Shown: positions 38,097 through 47,395, counted from the first letter of the stretch. The stretch is 64,000 nt of DNA from Gemmatimonadota bacterium (GCA_027622655.1 JAQBYI010000004.1:1-64000); one strand, 5' to 3'. Notes: a model not told the origin generated them from the letters alone. Numbers and translations: made by a program.

Positions 38097-39569
38097 TCAG
38101 GACCGTGAGCGTGTGGCGCGCATCAATGCGAAGTAGATGGCCGAACTGAGAGCAAAGGTGACGAACCAGGCGTAGCTGTAGATGTGATCGGCGATCGTGG
38201 GCTGGGCAACCACGCCGCCCGCTGTCATTGCGGCTCGCAGGAACCCTGGCACGACAGGCAGAATCCCGACGACGAGTGCGATGATCGCACAGGGGTTGAA
38301 TCCCTTACGGTAGGTATAGGCGCCTTGCACGCGAAACAACTCGTCGGTGTCAATCTGCTGGCGACGAATCACCCAATAGTCCACGATGAGGATACCGCCG
38401 AGCGCGCCCATCAGGCTTGAGTAGCCGATGAGCCAGGTGAAGATGTACGCGGCCGCGTCAGAGTAGAGTCTCCACGGCATCATTGCGACGCCGATGACCG
38501 CGGTGATCAGGCCGCCCGTCACGTAGCTGATGCGCTTCGGCGCAAGATTGGAAAAGTCGTTGGACGGCGACACGACATTCGCCGCCATGTTGGTCGTGAG
38601 CTGTGCGGCGAGGACAACGAGCGCGGCGAAGATGATCACGCCGGTTCCGCCGATCCACTGCACGAGCGCGATGGGATCCCAGATTGCCTCGCCAAAAATC
38701 ACGATCGTGGCGCTCGTCACGGCGACACCGACGAATGCGAACGCGGTCATCGTGGTGGGCAGCCCGAACGCCTGTCCGAGCATCTGCGATCGCTGGCTTT
38801 TCGCGTATCGTGTGAAGTCCGGAATGTTGAGCGACAGGGTGGCCCAGTAGCCGACGTTCGCGGTGAGCGCGGCGGGGAAGATCGTCCAGAACGCGGCGTG
38901 GTTGGTTTGCAACTTCTGCGACTCGGCCAGCACGTGACCCAGTCCGCCACCGTTCCGCACAGCCCAGAGCAGCAGCAGCGCGCCGGCGCCAAGGAGCAGC
39001 GGCGCCGACCAGGTCTCGAGCTTCTTGATCCCCTCGGTACCCCGGAGAATGATCAGCACCTGCACCAACCAGAACGCACCGAACGCGACGGCGGTGTGCG
39101 CGGGGAGCGTGCTCCACCCGCTCCAGGCGGCGGTCAGCAGTGCGTCGAGCGCGAGGGCGCCAATCCACGTCTGAATGCCGAACCACCCGCACGCGACAAC
39201 GGCGCGCAGCATCGCGGGAATGTTTGCGCCGCGAACGCCGAAGCTTGCGCGGCAGAGCACGGGAAACGAAACGCCGTATCGGGTACCGGCGTGCGCGTTG
39301 AGAATCATCGGGATGAGCACGATCATGTTGCCGAGCAGGATCGTGAGCATGGCCTGCCACCAGAACATCCCGGCGGACATAAGTCCCGATGCGAGCGTGT
39401 AGGTGGTGATCACCACGCTCATTCCAATCCAGAGTGCGGCAATGTTCCACGTGGACCACGTGCGCTGTGCGGGCGTGGTCGGAGCGAGGTCGGGGTTCCA
39501 GAGCGGACTCGCCGAGATGGGGGAGTCCGCTGAATCGTGTGTGCTGCCTGCCTCCGAGTCCGCCGTCAT
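38097..39569 (-). CDS. NCS1 nucleobase:cation symporter
   Basis: A 490-aa membrane transporter with about 12 helices. WSTWNIAALWIGMSVV is TM1 with the conserved N-W pattern, VLIPMILNAHAGTRYGVSFP and SFGVRGANIPAMLRAVVACGWFGIQ are the central NCS1 blocks. The family imports uracil, allantoin, hydantoins or thiamine with Na+ or H+. Within the pyrimidine catabolic operon the likely cargo is uracil, thymine or a dihydropyrimidine. It lies 10 bases after the dihydropyrimidinase stop. Confidence 0.88.
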   Translation of the reverse strand: MTADSEAGSTHDSADSPISASPLWNPDLAPTTPAQRTWSTWNIAALWIGMSVVITTYTLASGLMSAGMFWWQAMLTILLGNMIVLIPMILNAHAGTRYGVSFPVLCRASFGVRGANIPAMLRAVVACGWFGIQTWIGALALDALLTAAWSGWSTLPAHTAVAFGAFWLVQVLIILRGTEGIKKLETWSAPLLLGAGALLLLWAVRNGGGLGHVLAESQKLQTNHAAFWTIFPAALTANVGYWATLSLNIPDFTRYAKSQRSQMLGQAFGLPTTMTAFAFVGVAVTSATIVIFGEAIWDPIALVQWIGGTGVIIFAALVVLAAQLTTNMAANVVSPSNDFSNLAPKRISYVTGGLITAVIGVAMMPWRLYSDAAAYIFTWLIGYSSLMGALGGILIVDYWVIRRQQIDTDELFRVQGAYTYRKGFNPCAIIALVVGILPVVPGFLRAAMTAGGVVAQPTIADHIYSYAWFVTFALSSAIYFALMRATRSRS

Positions 39570-39579
39570 ACGTTCGCAG

Positions 39580-40989
39580 TCACGCGCCGGCGCTGTCGCT
39601 GGTCGCCAAGCCGGCCGACTTGCGCGGCAGCCACTGGCCGCGCCCTTCTTTGCCTACGACCTTGTAGTCGTCAACGATGACGTCGCCGCGCGAGAGCGTC
39701 GTGCGCGCGAAGCCGGCGAGTTTCCAGCCGTCGTACGGCGACCAGTCGGCGTTCGTCTCCATCGTCTTTGGCGACACCGTGTGCTGCGTGGTCGGATGGA
39801 TGATCGCCAGATCAGCGTCGGCACCGACCTGAATGGCGCCCTTTCGCGGGTAGAGGCCCATCATCCGCGCAGGACTCGTGCTCAACTTGTCGCACATCTG
39901 CTGCAGCGAAATACGTCCCTCGAGGACCCCGCGCGTGTACGTGAGCGGGAGCAATGTTTCGAGCCCGGGTAGTCCCATCGGGATCTTCGTCCAGTCGCCG
40001 TTCCAAAGGGCCTTCTGTTCGCGCGTGAACGTGCACGTGTCCGTGGACACTGCCGACACTTCGCCGCTGTTCAGGCCCTGCCAAAGCCGCGCCATGTCCT
40101 TCGGCTTCTTGACTTGCGGGCAACAGGCAAAGAGATGGCCGTCGGGGCCGTCGAAGACCGAGTCATCGAGCACGAGATACTGCACGCACGTTTCGGCGAG
40201 CACCGGCACGCCCCGTGCCTGTGCGGCTCGAATGATGTCGGCGCCCTCTGCCGTGCTCATGTGCACGATGTACAGTTGCCCGCCCGTGACTTCGCTCCAC
40301 ATCACGGCGCGCTGAATCGCCTCGGCCTCGACAAAGTTCGGGCGCGTCATGGGATGCAGGCGCGCGCCGTACTTCTTCATCAGTTCCGGAGTGTGGTAGC
40401 GGGCGATGAGTTCGTCGAGCACACCCGCACTTTCCGCGTGCACGAGGAGCATCGTGCCGTACTCTTTCATTTTCTCGAGCGTTCCGAACATGGCGCGGTC
40501 GTCGGATTGCCATCCCTCCGACGCGTAGATCATGAATTCCTTGAAGGTGCTGAAACCGCGATCCACCATCCCCTTGATCTGGTCTTTGTGCTCGTCCCAT
40601 CGTGTGACGCAGATGTGAAACGTGTAGTCAATCAGCGCCTTCCCCTCAGCCTTCTTGTGCCAGTTGTCGGCGGCGGCGGAGAGCGAATCGCCCTCGTATG
40701 GAATTGCGAAGTCGATCAGGGTGGTGACGCCACCACGCGCCCCCGCCCGTGTGCCGCTGCGATAATCGTCGGCGGAGACGGCCCCCATGAACGGGAGCGC
40801 GAGGTGCACGTGCACATCGAGCACACCGGGAATCACGTGATGACCCGCGGCGTCAATCACCTTCGCGCCTGTCGTGTCGAGATTGGCGCCGAGCGCCGCG
40901 ATCTTCTCGCCGGTAATTCCAACGTCGCCGGTAAACGCACCGGTGGGTGTTACGACGTTGCCGCCCCTGACCACGGTATCAAACTGCAT
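39580..40989 (-). CDS. Dihydropyrimidinase (D-hydantoinase)
   Basis: A 469-aa cyclic amidohydrolase starting at the ATG (40989) that overlaps the preA stop. VLDVHVHLALPFMG has the first metal pair, STFKEFMIYAS the lysine that becomes carbamylated, VHAESAG and YIVHMST the next histidines and VSTDTCTF the final metal-binding aspartate. The C-terminal ADLAIIHP region is standard. It opens dihydrouracil or dihydrothymine to the N-carbamoyl-beta-amino acid. Cytoplasmic, probably tetrameric by family. Confidence 0.9.
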   Translation of the reverse strand: MQFDTVVRGGNVVTPTGAFTGDVGITGEKIAALGANLDTTGAKVIDAAGHHVIPGVLDVHVHLALPFMGAVSADDYRSGTRAGARGGVTTLIDFAIPYEGDSLSAAADNWHKKAEGKALIDYTFHICVTRWDEHKDQIKGMVDRGFSTFKEFMIYASEGWQSDDRAMFGTLEKMKEYGTMLLVHAESAGVLDELIARYHTPELMKKYGARLHPMTRPNFVEAEAIQRAVMWSEVTGGQLYIVHMSTAEGADIIRAAQARGVPVLAETCVQYLVLDDSVFDGPDGHLFACCPQVKKPKDMARLWQGLNSGEVSAVSTDTCTFTREQKALWNGDWTKIPMGLPGLETLLPLTYTRGVLEGRISLQQMCDKLSTSPARMMGLYPRKGAIQVGADADLAIIHPTTQHTVSPKTMETNADWSPYDGWKLAGFARTTLSRGDVIVDDYKVVGKEGRGQWLPRKSAGLATSDSAGA

Positions 40990-42110
40990 CAGACCGCCGA
41001 TGGCGCGGCGTAGCCTTCGACCGCTTCGTGGCCACCCTGATAGTCGTCGCCATCGGGGCGACGGATCTCGGACTGCAGTTTCACGCGGTCGCGGCGGATG
41101 CCGCGGAAATCTTCGACGCGCTTCCACCCCTTGTCGGCGTGCTTGTCCAAAAAGGCGTCGAGTCCGCCGTTGAGGCGCTTGATCACGTTCGGGCCAACGG
41201 CGCTGTCGAGCATGGCGGCCGTGCAGACCTGAACGGTGCCTGCGCCGAGCAGGAAGTACGAGAGCGCCTGATTGAAGTCCGAGACGCCGCCGATTCCCGA
41301 GAACGACTTGTCGGGAAATGCCTGCGTCATCCGGGCCATGTTGGCCAGCGACATCGGCAGAATCGCGGGGCCGCCCAGTCCGCCGGATGAGACGAAACCG
41401 TCCACGTTGATTTCGAATTCGAGCGACTCGGGGTCAATCACCGGGAGCGACGGGAAGGTGTTCGACGAGACGATCGCGTCCGCACCGCCGCGGAAACACG
41501 CGCCCGCCTCCGCGACAATGTCGTGCGTGGCAGGCGTGAGTTTCGTCCACACGGGGATCTTCGCCGCCTCTTTCACCGCCTCGGTCACCACCGAACAAAG
41601 ACCTTCGTCCCTGCCAATGTTCGAGCCCATGTCCTTTCGGTCCATGTGCGGGCACGAAAAGTTGCACTCGATACCGTCGGCACCGGCGCCCTGCACGGCT
41701 CGCGTGAGCGTCTGCCAAGCCTGGAGTTCCTTGTCGCTTCCGGAGCCGGCCATGATCGACGCAATGACGACGCGATTCGGGAACGCGGCCTTGATCCGTT
41801 CGATTCGCGGAACCCACCAGTCGAGGGACTTGTCGGAAATGAGTTCCCAGTTCCACGACGAGTGAAGCGCCGAGCCCGGAGCCTTCTTCATTGATACGCG
41901 ATTGTCGTCGGGCGACGTGCGATTGAACTTGGTCTTGGCCCCGATGACGTTGACGACCGGGTGGAGGCCGATCGTCTTTACGACCACGCCTCCCCAGCCC
42001 GCTTCGAACGCGCGCAGGATGTTGTTCTCGCTCTCCGTCGGTGGGGCGGACGAGAGGAGGAACGGGTTCTCGAACTTGATGCCGGTGAACGTCACGCTGC
42101 GATCGGCCAT
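40989..42110 (-). CDS. preA: Dihydropyrimidine dehydrogenase, PreA-type subunit
   Basis: A 373-aa FMN-barrel protein of the dihydroorotate dehydrogenase fold. FTGIKFENPFLLSSAPPTES is the N-terminal block, GGVVVKTIG the FMN phosphate region, ECNFSCPHM the catalytic cysteine loop, VWTKLTP and GIGGVSDF the remaining FMN contacts. It reduces uracil or thymine. E. coli PreA is about 40 residues longer and ends in a ferredoxin domain; no CxxCxxC is present here, and no preT gene lies in the operon. Electrons must come from an unlinked partner. One-base overlap with the dihydropyrimidinase gene. Confidence 0.88.
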   Translation of the reverse strand: MADRSVTFTGIKFENPFLLSSAPPTESENNILRAFEAGWGGVVVKTIGLHPVVNVIGAKTKFNRTSPDDNRVSMKKAPGSALHSSWNWELISDKSLDWWVPRIERIKAAFPNRVVIASIMAGSGSDKELQAWQTLTRAVQGAGADGIECNFSCPHMDRKDMGSNIGRDEGLCSVVTEAVKEAAKIPVWTKLTPATHDIVAEAGACFRGGADAIVSSNTFPSLPVIDPESLEFEINVDGFVSSGGLGGPAILPMSLANMARMTQAFPDKSFSGIGGVSDFNQALSYFLLGAGTVQVCTAAMLDSAVGPNVIKRLNGGLDAFLDKHADKGWKRVEDFRGIRRDRVKLQSEIRRPDGDDYQGGHEAVEGYAAPSAV

Positions 42111-42131
42111 GGTCGTCTCCTCGGTGTTACG

Positions 42132-43607
42132 TCAGCTCATCCAGTTCGTGCCCGCCTCGCGGTTCCACTTGGTGGTCATCTTCTTGGCCTGCGTCCAGAA
42201 CTCGATCGAACCGTGGCCGGTGATGTCACCGACGCCGAATTTCGAGTCGTTCCACCCGCCAAACGAGAACGGCTCTCGCGGAACCGGTACACCGACGTTC
42301 ACGCCGACCATTCCGGCGCTCGCGCGCTCCATGACTTTGCGCGCGATTCCGCCGCTTTCCGTGAAGACGCTTGCGGCGTTTCCATACGGTGACGCGTTCT
42401 CGACTCTCAGGGCCTCGTCCACGTCACGCGTGCGCACGATGACCATCACGGGGCCGAACACTTCTTCCTGAGCGATCTTCATGTCCGGCGTGACGTGATC
42501 AATAAGGGTCGGGCCTATCCAGAATCCGTTTTCGCGGCCTGGTACGGTCGCGCCGCGTCCGTCCACGAGCACCTTCGCGCCCTGCGCTTCGGCCTCATCA
42601 ATGAACTGAATGATCCGCGCTTTCGCTGCCGGAGAGATAACCGGACCTACGTCCTTGCCCGTTACCATCGCCTGCATCTGCTCGACCATGCGCGCGATGA
42701 CCGGATCCACGTTTGCCACCGCGATCATTACCGACGCGGCCATGCAACGCTGCCCAGCGCACCCCGACATGGAAGCGACGATGTTTCCCGACGCCATTTC
42801 CACGTCCGCGTCGGGCATGACAATGAGATGATTCTTGGCGCCGCCGAGCGCGAGGCAGCGCTTGAGAGTCGCGGTGGCGCGCCGATACACGATCTTCGCG
42901 ACCTTGGTCGAGCCAACGAAGCTCACCGCCGCAATCCCGGTGTGATCGCAGATCGCCTCGACCGTTTCCTTGCCGCCCTGCACGATCTGCAGCACGCCGT
43001 CAGGTAGTCCGGCCTCCTTGAGCAGCTCAGCGATGCGGATCGATGACAGCGGAACCATCTCAGACGGTTTGAGCACTACGGTGTTCCCGAGCGCGAGCGC
43101 GTTCGGCAACGACCAGTTGGGGACCATGTTCGGGAAGTTGAACGGGGTGATGCAGGCGACTACGCCCAGCGGATAGCGCTCGACACGGCACTCGACGCCA
43201 CGACTCACTTCCAGCACCTGTCCGGTCACGATCTGCGGGAGGGAGCACGCGAACTCACATAGTTCGGCGGACTTCAAAACTTCGGCGCGTGCTTCGCTCG
43301 TGATCTTTCCGTTCTCTTCGGTCACGAGCGCCGCGAGCTCGTCGATGTTCTGCTCGAGCAGTGTCTTGTATCGATAGAACACCTGCACCCGTTCCTTGAT
43401 CGGCGTTCCCGACCAGCCGGGGAACGCACGTCGCGCGGCCTGCACGGCCAGATCGACCTCGGGGTGTCCGGACATCGGAACCTGGGCGATGACCGATCCG
43501 TCGCTCGGATTGAATACGTCGAGGCGATCGAGATCAGCAGCTGCGCGCGGGCTCGAGCCCGGCGTGTCGGCGATGACGTTCGGTACAGTCGCGTACTTCA
43601 GTGGCAC
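42132..43607 (-). CDS. mmsA: CoA-acylating (methyl)malonate semialdehyde dehydrogenase
   Basis: A 491-aa aldehyde dehydrogenase. GTG 43607 is chosen: GGAG lies about eight bases upstream and the protein then begins PLKYATVPNVI as in MmsA; longer frames add unrelated residues. FNFPNMVPNWSLPNALALGN is the NAD-binding entrance, SFVGSTKVA the Rossmann loop and MSGCAGQRCMA the catalytic cysteine with the MmsA-type context. It turns malonate semialdehyde (from beta-alanine) or methylmalonate semialdehyde (from thymine) into acetyl- or propionyl-CoA. It heads the pyrimidine operon, 21 bases before preA. The aminotransferase needed between is not in the window. Confidence 0.88.
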   Translation of the reverse strand: MPLKYATVPNVIADTPGSSPRAAADLDRLDVFNPSDGSVIAQVPMSGHPEVDLAVQAARRAFPGWSGTPIKERVQVFYRYKTLLEQNIDELAALVTEENGKITSEARAEVLKSAELCEFACSLPQIVTGQVLEVSRGVECRVERYPLGVVACITPFNFPNMVPNWSLPNALALGNTVVLKPSEMVPLSSIRIAELLKEAGLPDGVLQIVQGGKETVEAICDHTGIAAVSFVGSTKVAKIVYRRATATLKRCLALGGAKNHLIVMPDADVEMASGNIVASMSGCAGQRCMAASVMIAVANVDPVIARMVEQMQAMVTGKDVGPVISPAAKARIIQFIDEAEAQGAKVLVDGRGATVPGRENGFWIGPTLIDHVTPDMKIAQEEVFGPVMVIVRTRDVDEALRVENASPYGNAASVFTESGGIARKVMERASAGMVGVNVGVPVPREPFSFGGWNDSKFGVGDITGHGSIEFWTQAKKMTTKWNREAGTNWMS

Positions 43608-43692
43608 GGTAGGCTCCGAAATGAGAACGACCTCTATTAACAGTTGCGGTCCACCTCGACGCAAACAAGTCGTCTGGACCGCTTTCACGAGT

Positions 43693-46600
43693 CTACGGAA
43701 TCGCCCCCGCCGCCCCGGCACGACGCGGATCGGCACCGGCGGTCACCTTCTTGCCGTCAATCGAAACAGCCGCCCCGTAGCCCTCGCGGAGTTCACCCAT
43801 GAGTGAGACGAACGTGAAGTCGTAGCCCATCTCACGCATCCGTTTCAGCACGTCGGGCGAGAAACCGTCCTCGATCTGCACCATCACGGGCCCCGGTGTT
43901 GCGCCGCGGCCTCCCCGACCGACCGCGCCGCGACCTCCTGCGCCGCGACCTCCGCGTCCACTTCCAGCGTTACCCGCTCTGCCAGTTGGGAGAGGTGGTG
44001 GTTCCGTTGGTACGAATGCGCCACCGCCGCCACCGCCGCCGCCGGGAAGGAAGCGCGGAAGTTCGAGCGCCTGTTGCGGCGAGAGCCCGTAGTCCATCAG
44101 GCCGAGCAGAATCTGGTACACGCCGGACGTGATCCAGGCGTTGCCGGCAGCGCCAACCGCGAAAACGGGCTTGCCGGCGCGCATGACGACAGTCGGCGAG
44201 ATCGTGCTGCCGTGACGCGCAAACGGCAGTCGCGATCCGTACGAGGTCGGATTCGTTCCGTACGACGTGAGTTTGTCGTTGGAAATGAATCCAAGCCCCG
44301 GCGATACGTAGAACGTTCCGCCCCAAGTGCCCAAAGTCTGTGTCACCGAGACGGCGTTGCCCTCATTGTCAGCAACGACGAACGCCGTGGTTCCGCTGGC
44401 GTGGCAGTACGTGACTTCGGCGGCGTGCTCAGCACCGCAGCCGCGTTCTTCCATCGCGTCCGCGATTTGCTCGAAGTGCGGCTGCACGCTCGACCCAAGA
44501 GCGTCATCCGCCGGCTTGCTGCATCCGAGCGAATCGGCAGGCAGTTCCGCCGTGCGGACTGCGCGATCGGGCGAGAAGCAGCTCCAGCGGATTCGCGCCG
44601 TGTCCTTGCTCGTCTGCGGCACGATGTTGACTGGCCAAAACGCTGGATCAGCAACTTGTCCGCGCCGCACAAGCGACCACGACGCCAGCGTAGCGTGCAA
44701 GGTGGCTGCGTTTTCGGTGTAGATCTTCTGCGAGCCGGCCAGTTCGAGGAGATTGAACTTGCCGACGAGATCGGCGCCGCCGGAAACGGGCGGCGCGCTC
44801 GAATAGAGCGTGAAGCCACGGTACGTTCCGCTTACCGGTTCACGATCGACCGCGAAATAGCGATTGAGGTCGCTCACCTTCATCGCGTTGCCCTTTGCGT
44901 GCAGATCGTTGGCATACCGTTCGGCGACAACGCCGCGATAAAATCCATCCGCGCCACGCTCGGCGACCTGCTCGAGCGTCCACGCGAGGTCGGGGTTCTT
45001 CACAGTATCGCCGGCGACAACGGGATTGCCGTTTCGGAAGAACAGCTTCGTGCTACTCTCGTACTTGGCGAAGTGTTCGCGTTCGGTCTGGAGAGTGGTA
45101 GCGAGTCCGTCGCTTACTTCGTAGCCGTCGCGAGCCGCGCGAATTGCCGGCGCGACGATGTCCTTCCACGACACTTTGCCTGATCCGTACTGTTTGAACG
45201 CGCTGTACATCCCCGCGATCGTACCCGGCACATTGGTGAGTACCGGGCCATCGCTCGGGTAGCTTCCGTCGACGAGAAGCGACGTGTTGTCGAGTCCGGC
45301 GTCTTCAGGCACGCGCGTCATGAACTCGATGAGCTTCGGCGTTCCAACCTTCGCGAGTGCAATGACCATCTGGCCGTAGCCGCCCGGGCCGCTCGCGTCG
45401 GGCTCAACCACGCCGAGCGCGAAACTCACCGCTGCGGCCGCATCAACGACATTTCCGCCCGCGGCCAGAATCTCCAGGCCGGCGGCGGTCGCAACCGGGT
45501 GCGCACTGGAAACTGCCGCGCGACCCGTGGCCGGTTGGCGCAGCAACGGCCGTTCCCGATTCATCCGGAACATCACTCGCTGGAGTTCTTCGTCGTCCTT
45601 CGCCGTGGCCGCCTGCGCGCGGTACTTCTCGCGCAATGCTGTCCACTGCTTGAGCCGGTCCGACGCGTCTGCGCCGGAGTAGTAGAGCTTCGCCGACCGC
45701 TCCCACACCTGTTCGAACACGGCGGTGTTCCGACCCGCTGCGGGGCGCGAGGCATCGATCGCCGTTTCACGAAGGCCAACATCGGGCGCCGTCGGTGCGG
45801 TCACGAGCATCAGCGGGAAGCGCTTGCCGAATGGTTCGCGCACGGCGCGGTCGCCGAGGCGGGCCGGGTCTCCGTTGTATCCGGGCTGGCTGTCGTCCAC
45901 TTCGACGATGGCGAGCGTCTGTCCGTCCGGCGACCAGGCGATCTCGCCGCGCTGTGCGGTCGCGTAGTTCGTGTACATCGCATTGGCAGCCACGACGAAC
46001 GTGCCCGCGCGTTCGCCATTTCCGGCGCTCGCGGAAAAGGCGATCCGCGATCCGTCTGGCGCCCACGCGAGCGACTCGGGCATCCGCGCTGCGACGGCCA
46101 CGCCGTCACGCTCGCTTGCAATGTTGCGAATCAGCAGACGGCGGCCGGTCTCGAAGACCTGGATGTAGGCGATACTCGATCCGTCGGGCGAGTATTCCGG
46201 CGCGAGTTCGGACTCTTCCCGGTTCGTCAGCCGACGCTCGCTGCCGCTTGCGTCGCGAATCCAGATGCGCGCCGAGCCACCGAATCCTCGCACGAAGGCA
46301 ACGCTCCCGTTCGGTTCCACGGATGGCGCGCTGTCGTCGAATCGCGACACCGTGATCCGTTGCGGGTGATCGTTCAGGCCGTCTGCGCTGATCGCCATCC
46401 GCCAGATGGAGAACGAGCCGCCCTCGTTGGACGAGTAATAGATGTGCGAACCGTCCCGCGACCATTCAGGGTCGCGGTCCCACGCGGCTCCGCTCGTGAT
46501 CTGAACCCACTTTTTGCTCGCCGCCTGCTGAACGAAGAGGTCGCCGTCAATCGACACGGCCAGCCGACCGTCCGGTGCATAGGCTGGCGCGCGTGCGCCA

Positions 46601-46713
46601 CGAAGTGGTTCGGCGGCCTGTTGTTGGGCCGGCGGGGCGGCGTGCAACAGCACTGCAGCGATTAGAGCGAAGGACACGTGAGCAACTCCGGCGAATGGCA
46701 ATTGTTCAAACAT
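43693..46713 (-). CDS. Propeller-gamma-glutamyltransferase fusion
   Basis: About 1006 aa from ATG 46713, which starts a signal peptide (FALIAAVLLHAAPP); the longer frame to 46800 is unlikely. Residues about 35-330 hold PD40/TolB repeats (PAYAPDGRLAV, PEWSRDGSHIYY, PEYSPDGSSIAYI). From about 420 a full gamma-glutamyltransferase follows: AAGGNVVDAAAAVSFALGV is the large-subunit start, and SGTTAFVVADNEGNAVSVTQT has the self-cleaving catalytic threonine, then SRLPFARHGSTISPT. A Gly/Arg-rich insert lies near the end. Predicted periplasmic, hydrolysing gamma-glutamyl bonds such as in glutathione. A propeller on a GGT is unusual. Confidence 0.85.
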   Translation of the reverse strand: MFEQLPFAGVAHVSFALIAAVLLHAAPPAQQQAAEPLRGARAPAYAPDGRLAVSIDGDLFVQQAASKKWVQITSGAAWDRDPEWSRDGSHIYYSSNEGGSFSIWRMAISADGLNDHPQRITVSRFDDSAPSVEPNGSVAFVRGFGGSARIWIRDASGSERRLTNREESELAPEYSPDGSSIAYIQVFETGRRLLIRNIASERDGVAVAARMPESLAWAPDGSRIAFSASAGNGERAGTFVVAANAMYTNYATAQRGEIAWSPDGQTLAIVEVDDSQPGYNGDPARLGDRAVREPFGKRFPLMLVTAPTAPDVGLRETAIDASRPAAGRNTAVFEQVWERSAKLYYSGADASDRLKQWTALREKYRAQAATAKDDEELQRVMFRMNRERPLLRQPATGRAAVSSAHPVATAAGLEILAAGGNVVDAAAAVSFALGVVEPDASGPGGYGQMVIALAKVGTPKLIEFMTRVPEDAGLDNTSLLVDGSYPSDGPVLTNVPGTIAGMYSAFKQYGSGKVSWKDIVAPAIRAARDGYEVSDGLATTLQTEREHFAKYESSTKLFFRNGNPVVAGDTVKNPDLAWTLEQVAERGADGFYRGVVAERYANDLHAKGNAMKVSDLNRYFAVDREPVSGTYRGFTLYSSAPPVSGGADLVGKFNLLELAGSQKIYTENAATLHATLASWSLVRRGQVADPAFWPVNIVPQTSKDTARIRWSCFSPDRAVRTAELPADSLGCSKPADDALGSSVQPHFEQIADAMEERGCGAEHAAEVTYCHASGTTAFVVADNEGNAVSVTQTLGTWGGTFYVSPGLGFISNDKLTSYGTNPTSYGSRLPFARHGSTISPTVVMRAGKPVFAVGAAGNAWITSGVYQILLGLMDYGLSPQQALELPRFLPGGGGGGGGAFVPTEPPPLPTGRAGNAGSGRGGRGAGGRGAVGRGGRGATPGPVMVQIEDGFSPDVLKRMREMGYDFTFVSLMGELREGYGAAVSIDGKKVTAGADPRRAGAAGAIP

Positions 46714-46826
46714 ATCCCGGCACCACGGCTGGGCGCACGAGTCGGCGAGGGCGCCGCGCCACAGGTATCGCAGTGAGCGCTGCTTCCACTGGCGGCGCAC
46801 TTGCCTGCCGATGCATCATCAGGCCT

Positions 46827-47387
46827 ATGACGTGGATCAAGACGATCGACCCAATGACCGAAGGGCCCGTTCGCGAGGCAACGCTCGCACAGGCCAAGCT
46901 TTACCCGCGCGAGTACGCCACGACGACCAATCCGTCACTCCGCCCTGAGGAGAAGATCGGGGCGAGCCATTCGCTAATTCCCGACGTGATGCGTCACGCG
47001 TTCTCGACGTTCGGCGCAGCGATGTCGCCGGATCTTCCGCTCGAGCGCCGCCATCACGAGATGATTGCGACGGTGGTCTCGGTGATCAATCGGTGTCGGT
47101 ATTGAATTGACGCTCACGCAGAGTTTCTGCGTCGCGTGACGAATGATGAAGCTCTGGTCTCAGCGCTGCTCGAGGACTGGCAGACCGCGCCGGTGGACGC
47201 CAAAGAGATGGCGATGCTGGAATACGCGGTGATGATCACCGAGGATGCCGAGCAGATCGGTCCGGAAACACTCGACGGGCTTCGCGCACACGGCTACGAC
47301 GACACGGCAATCCTGCAGATGGCCGCCATCGCTTCGTGGTTCAACTACATCAATCGAATGGCGGATGCTCTTGGAGTAGGGCGGTAG
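46827..47387 (+). CDS. AhpD-like peroxidase-related selenoprotein (in-frame TGA = Sec)
   Basis: A 186-residue protein if TGA at 47103-47105 is read through. The first 92 residues (MTWIKTID, then RHHEMIATVVSVINRCRY) and the last 93 (IDAHAEFLRRVTNDEAL to YINRMADALGV) both match the peroxidase-related carboxymuconolactone-decarboxylase/AhpD family and are in the same frame. The TGA falls exactly at the second cysteine of the CxxC redox motif, giving CRYU, with the family histidine four residues on (UIDAH). No other lesion is seen. A hairpin at 47110-47137 is placed as a bacterial SECIS. CxxU forms of AhpD-like proteins are known. A thiol peroxidase or hydroperoxide-detoxifying role is inferred. 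The alternative is a Cys-to-stop mutation. Divergent from the GGT fusion. Confidence 0.8.
47110..47137 (+). promoter_or_regulatory. Candidate bacterial SECIS element
   Basis: Starts five bases after the TGA. Lower stem ACGC (47110-47113) with GCGT (47134-47137), a TC/C internal loop, then a perfect 7-bp upper stem ACGCAGA/TCTGCGT capped by GTT (47123-47125). The loop G lies 17 bases after the TGA, close to the spacing in E. coli fdhF. The stem is inside coding sequence, as required for bacterial Sec insertion. Confidence 0.7.
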
Positions 47388-47395
47388 TTGGATGT

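Noticed and set aside
47136-47387. Separate 83-aa gene starting at GTG
   Set aside because: It is the second half of the AhpD-like domain in the same frame as the first half, lacks its own ribosome site, and would miss half the active site.
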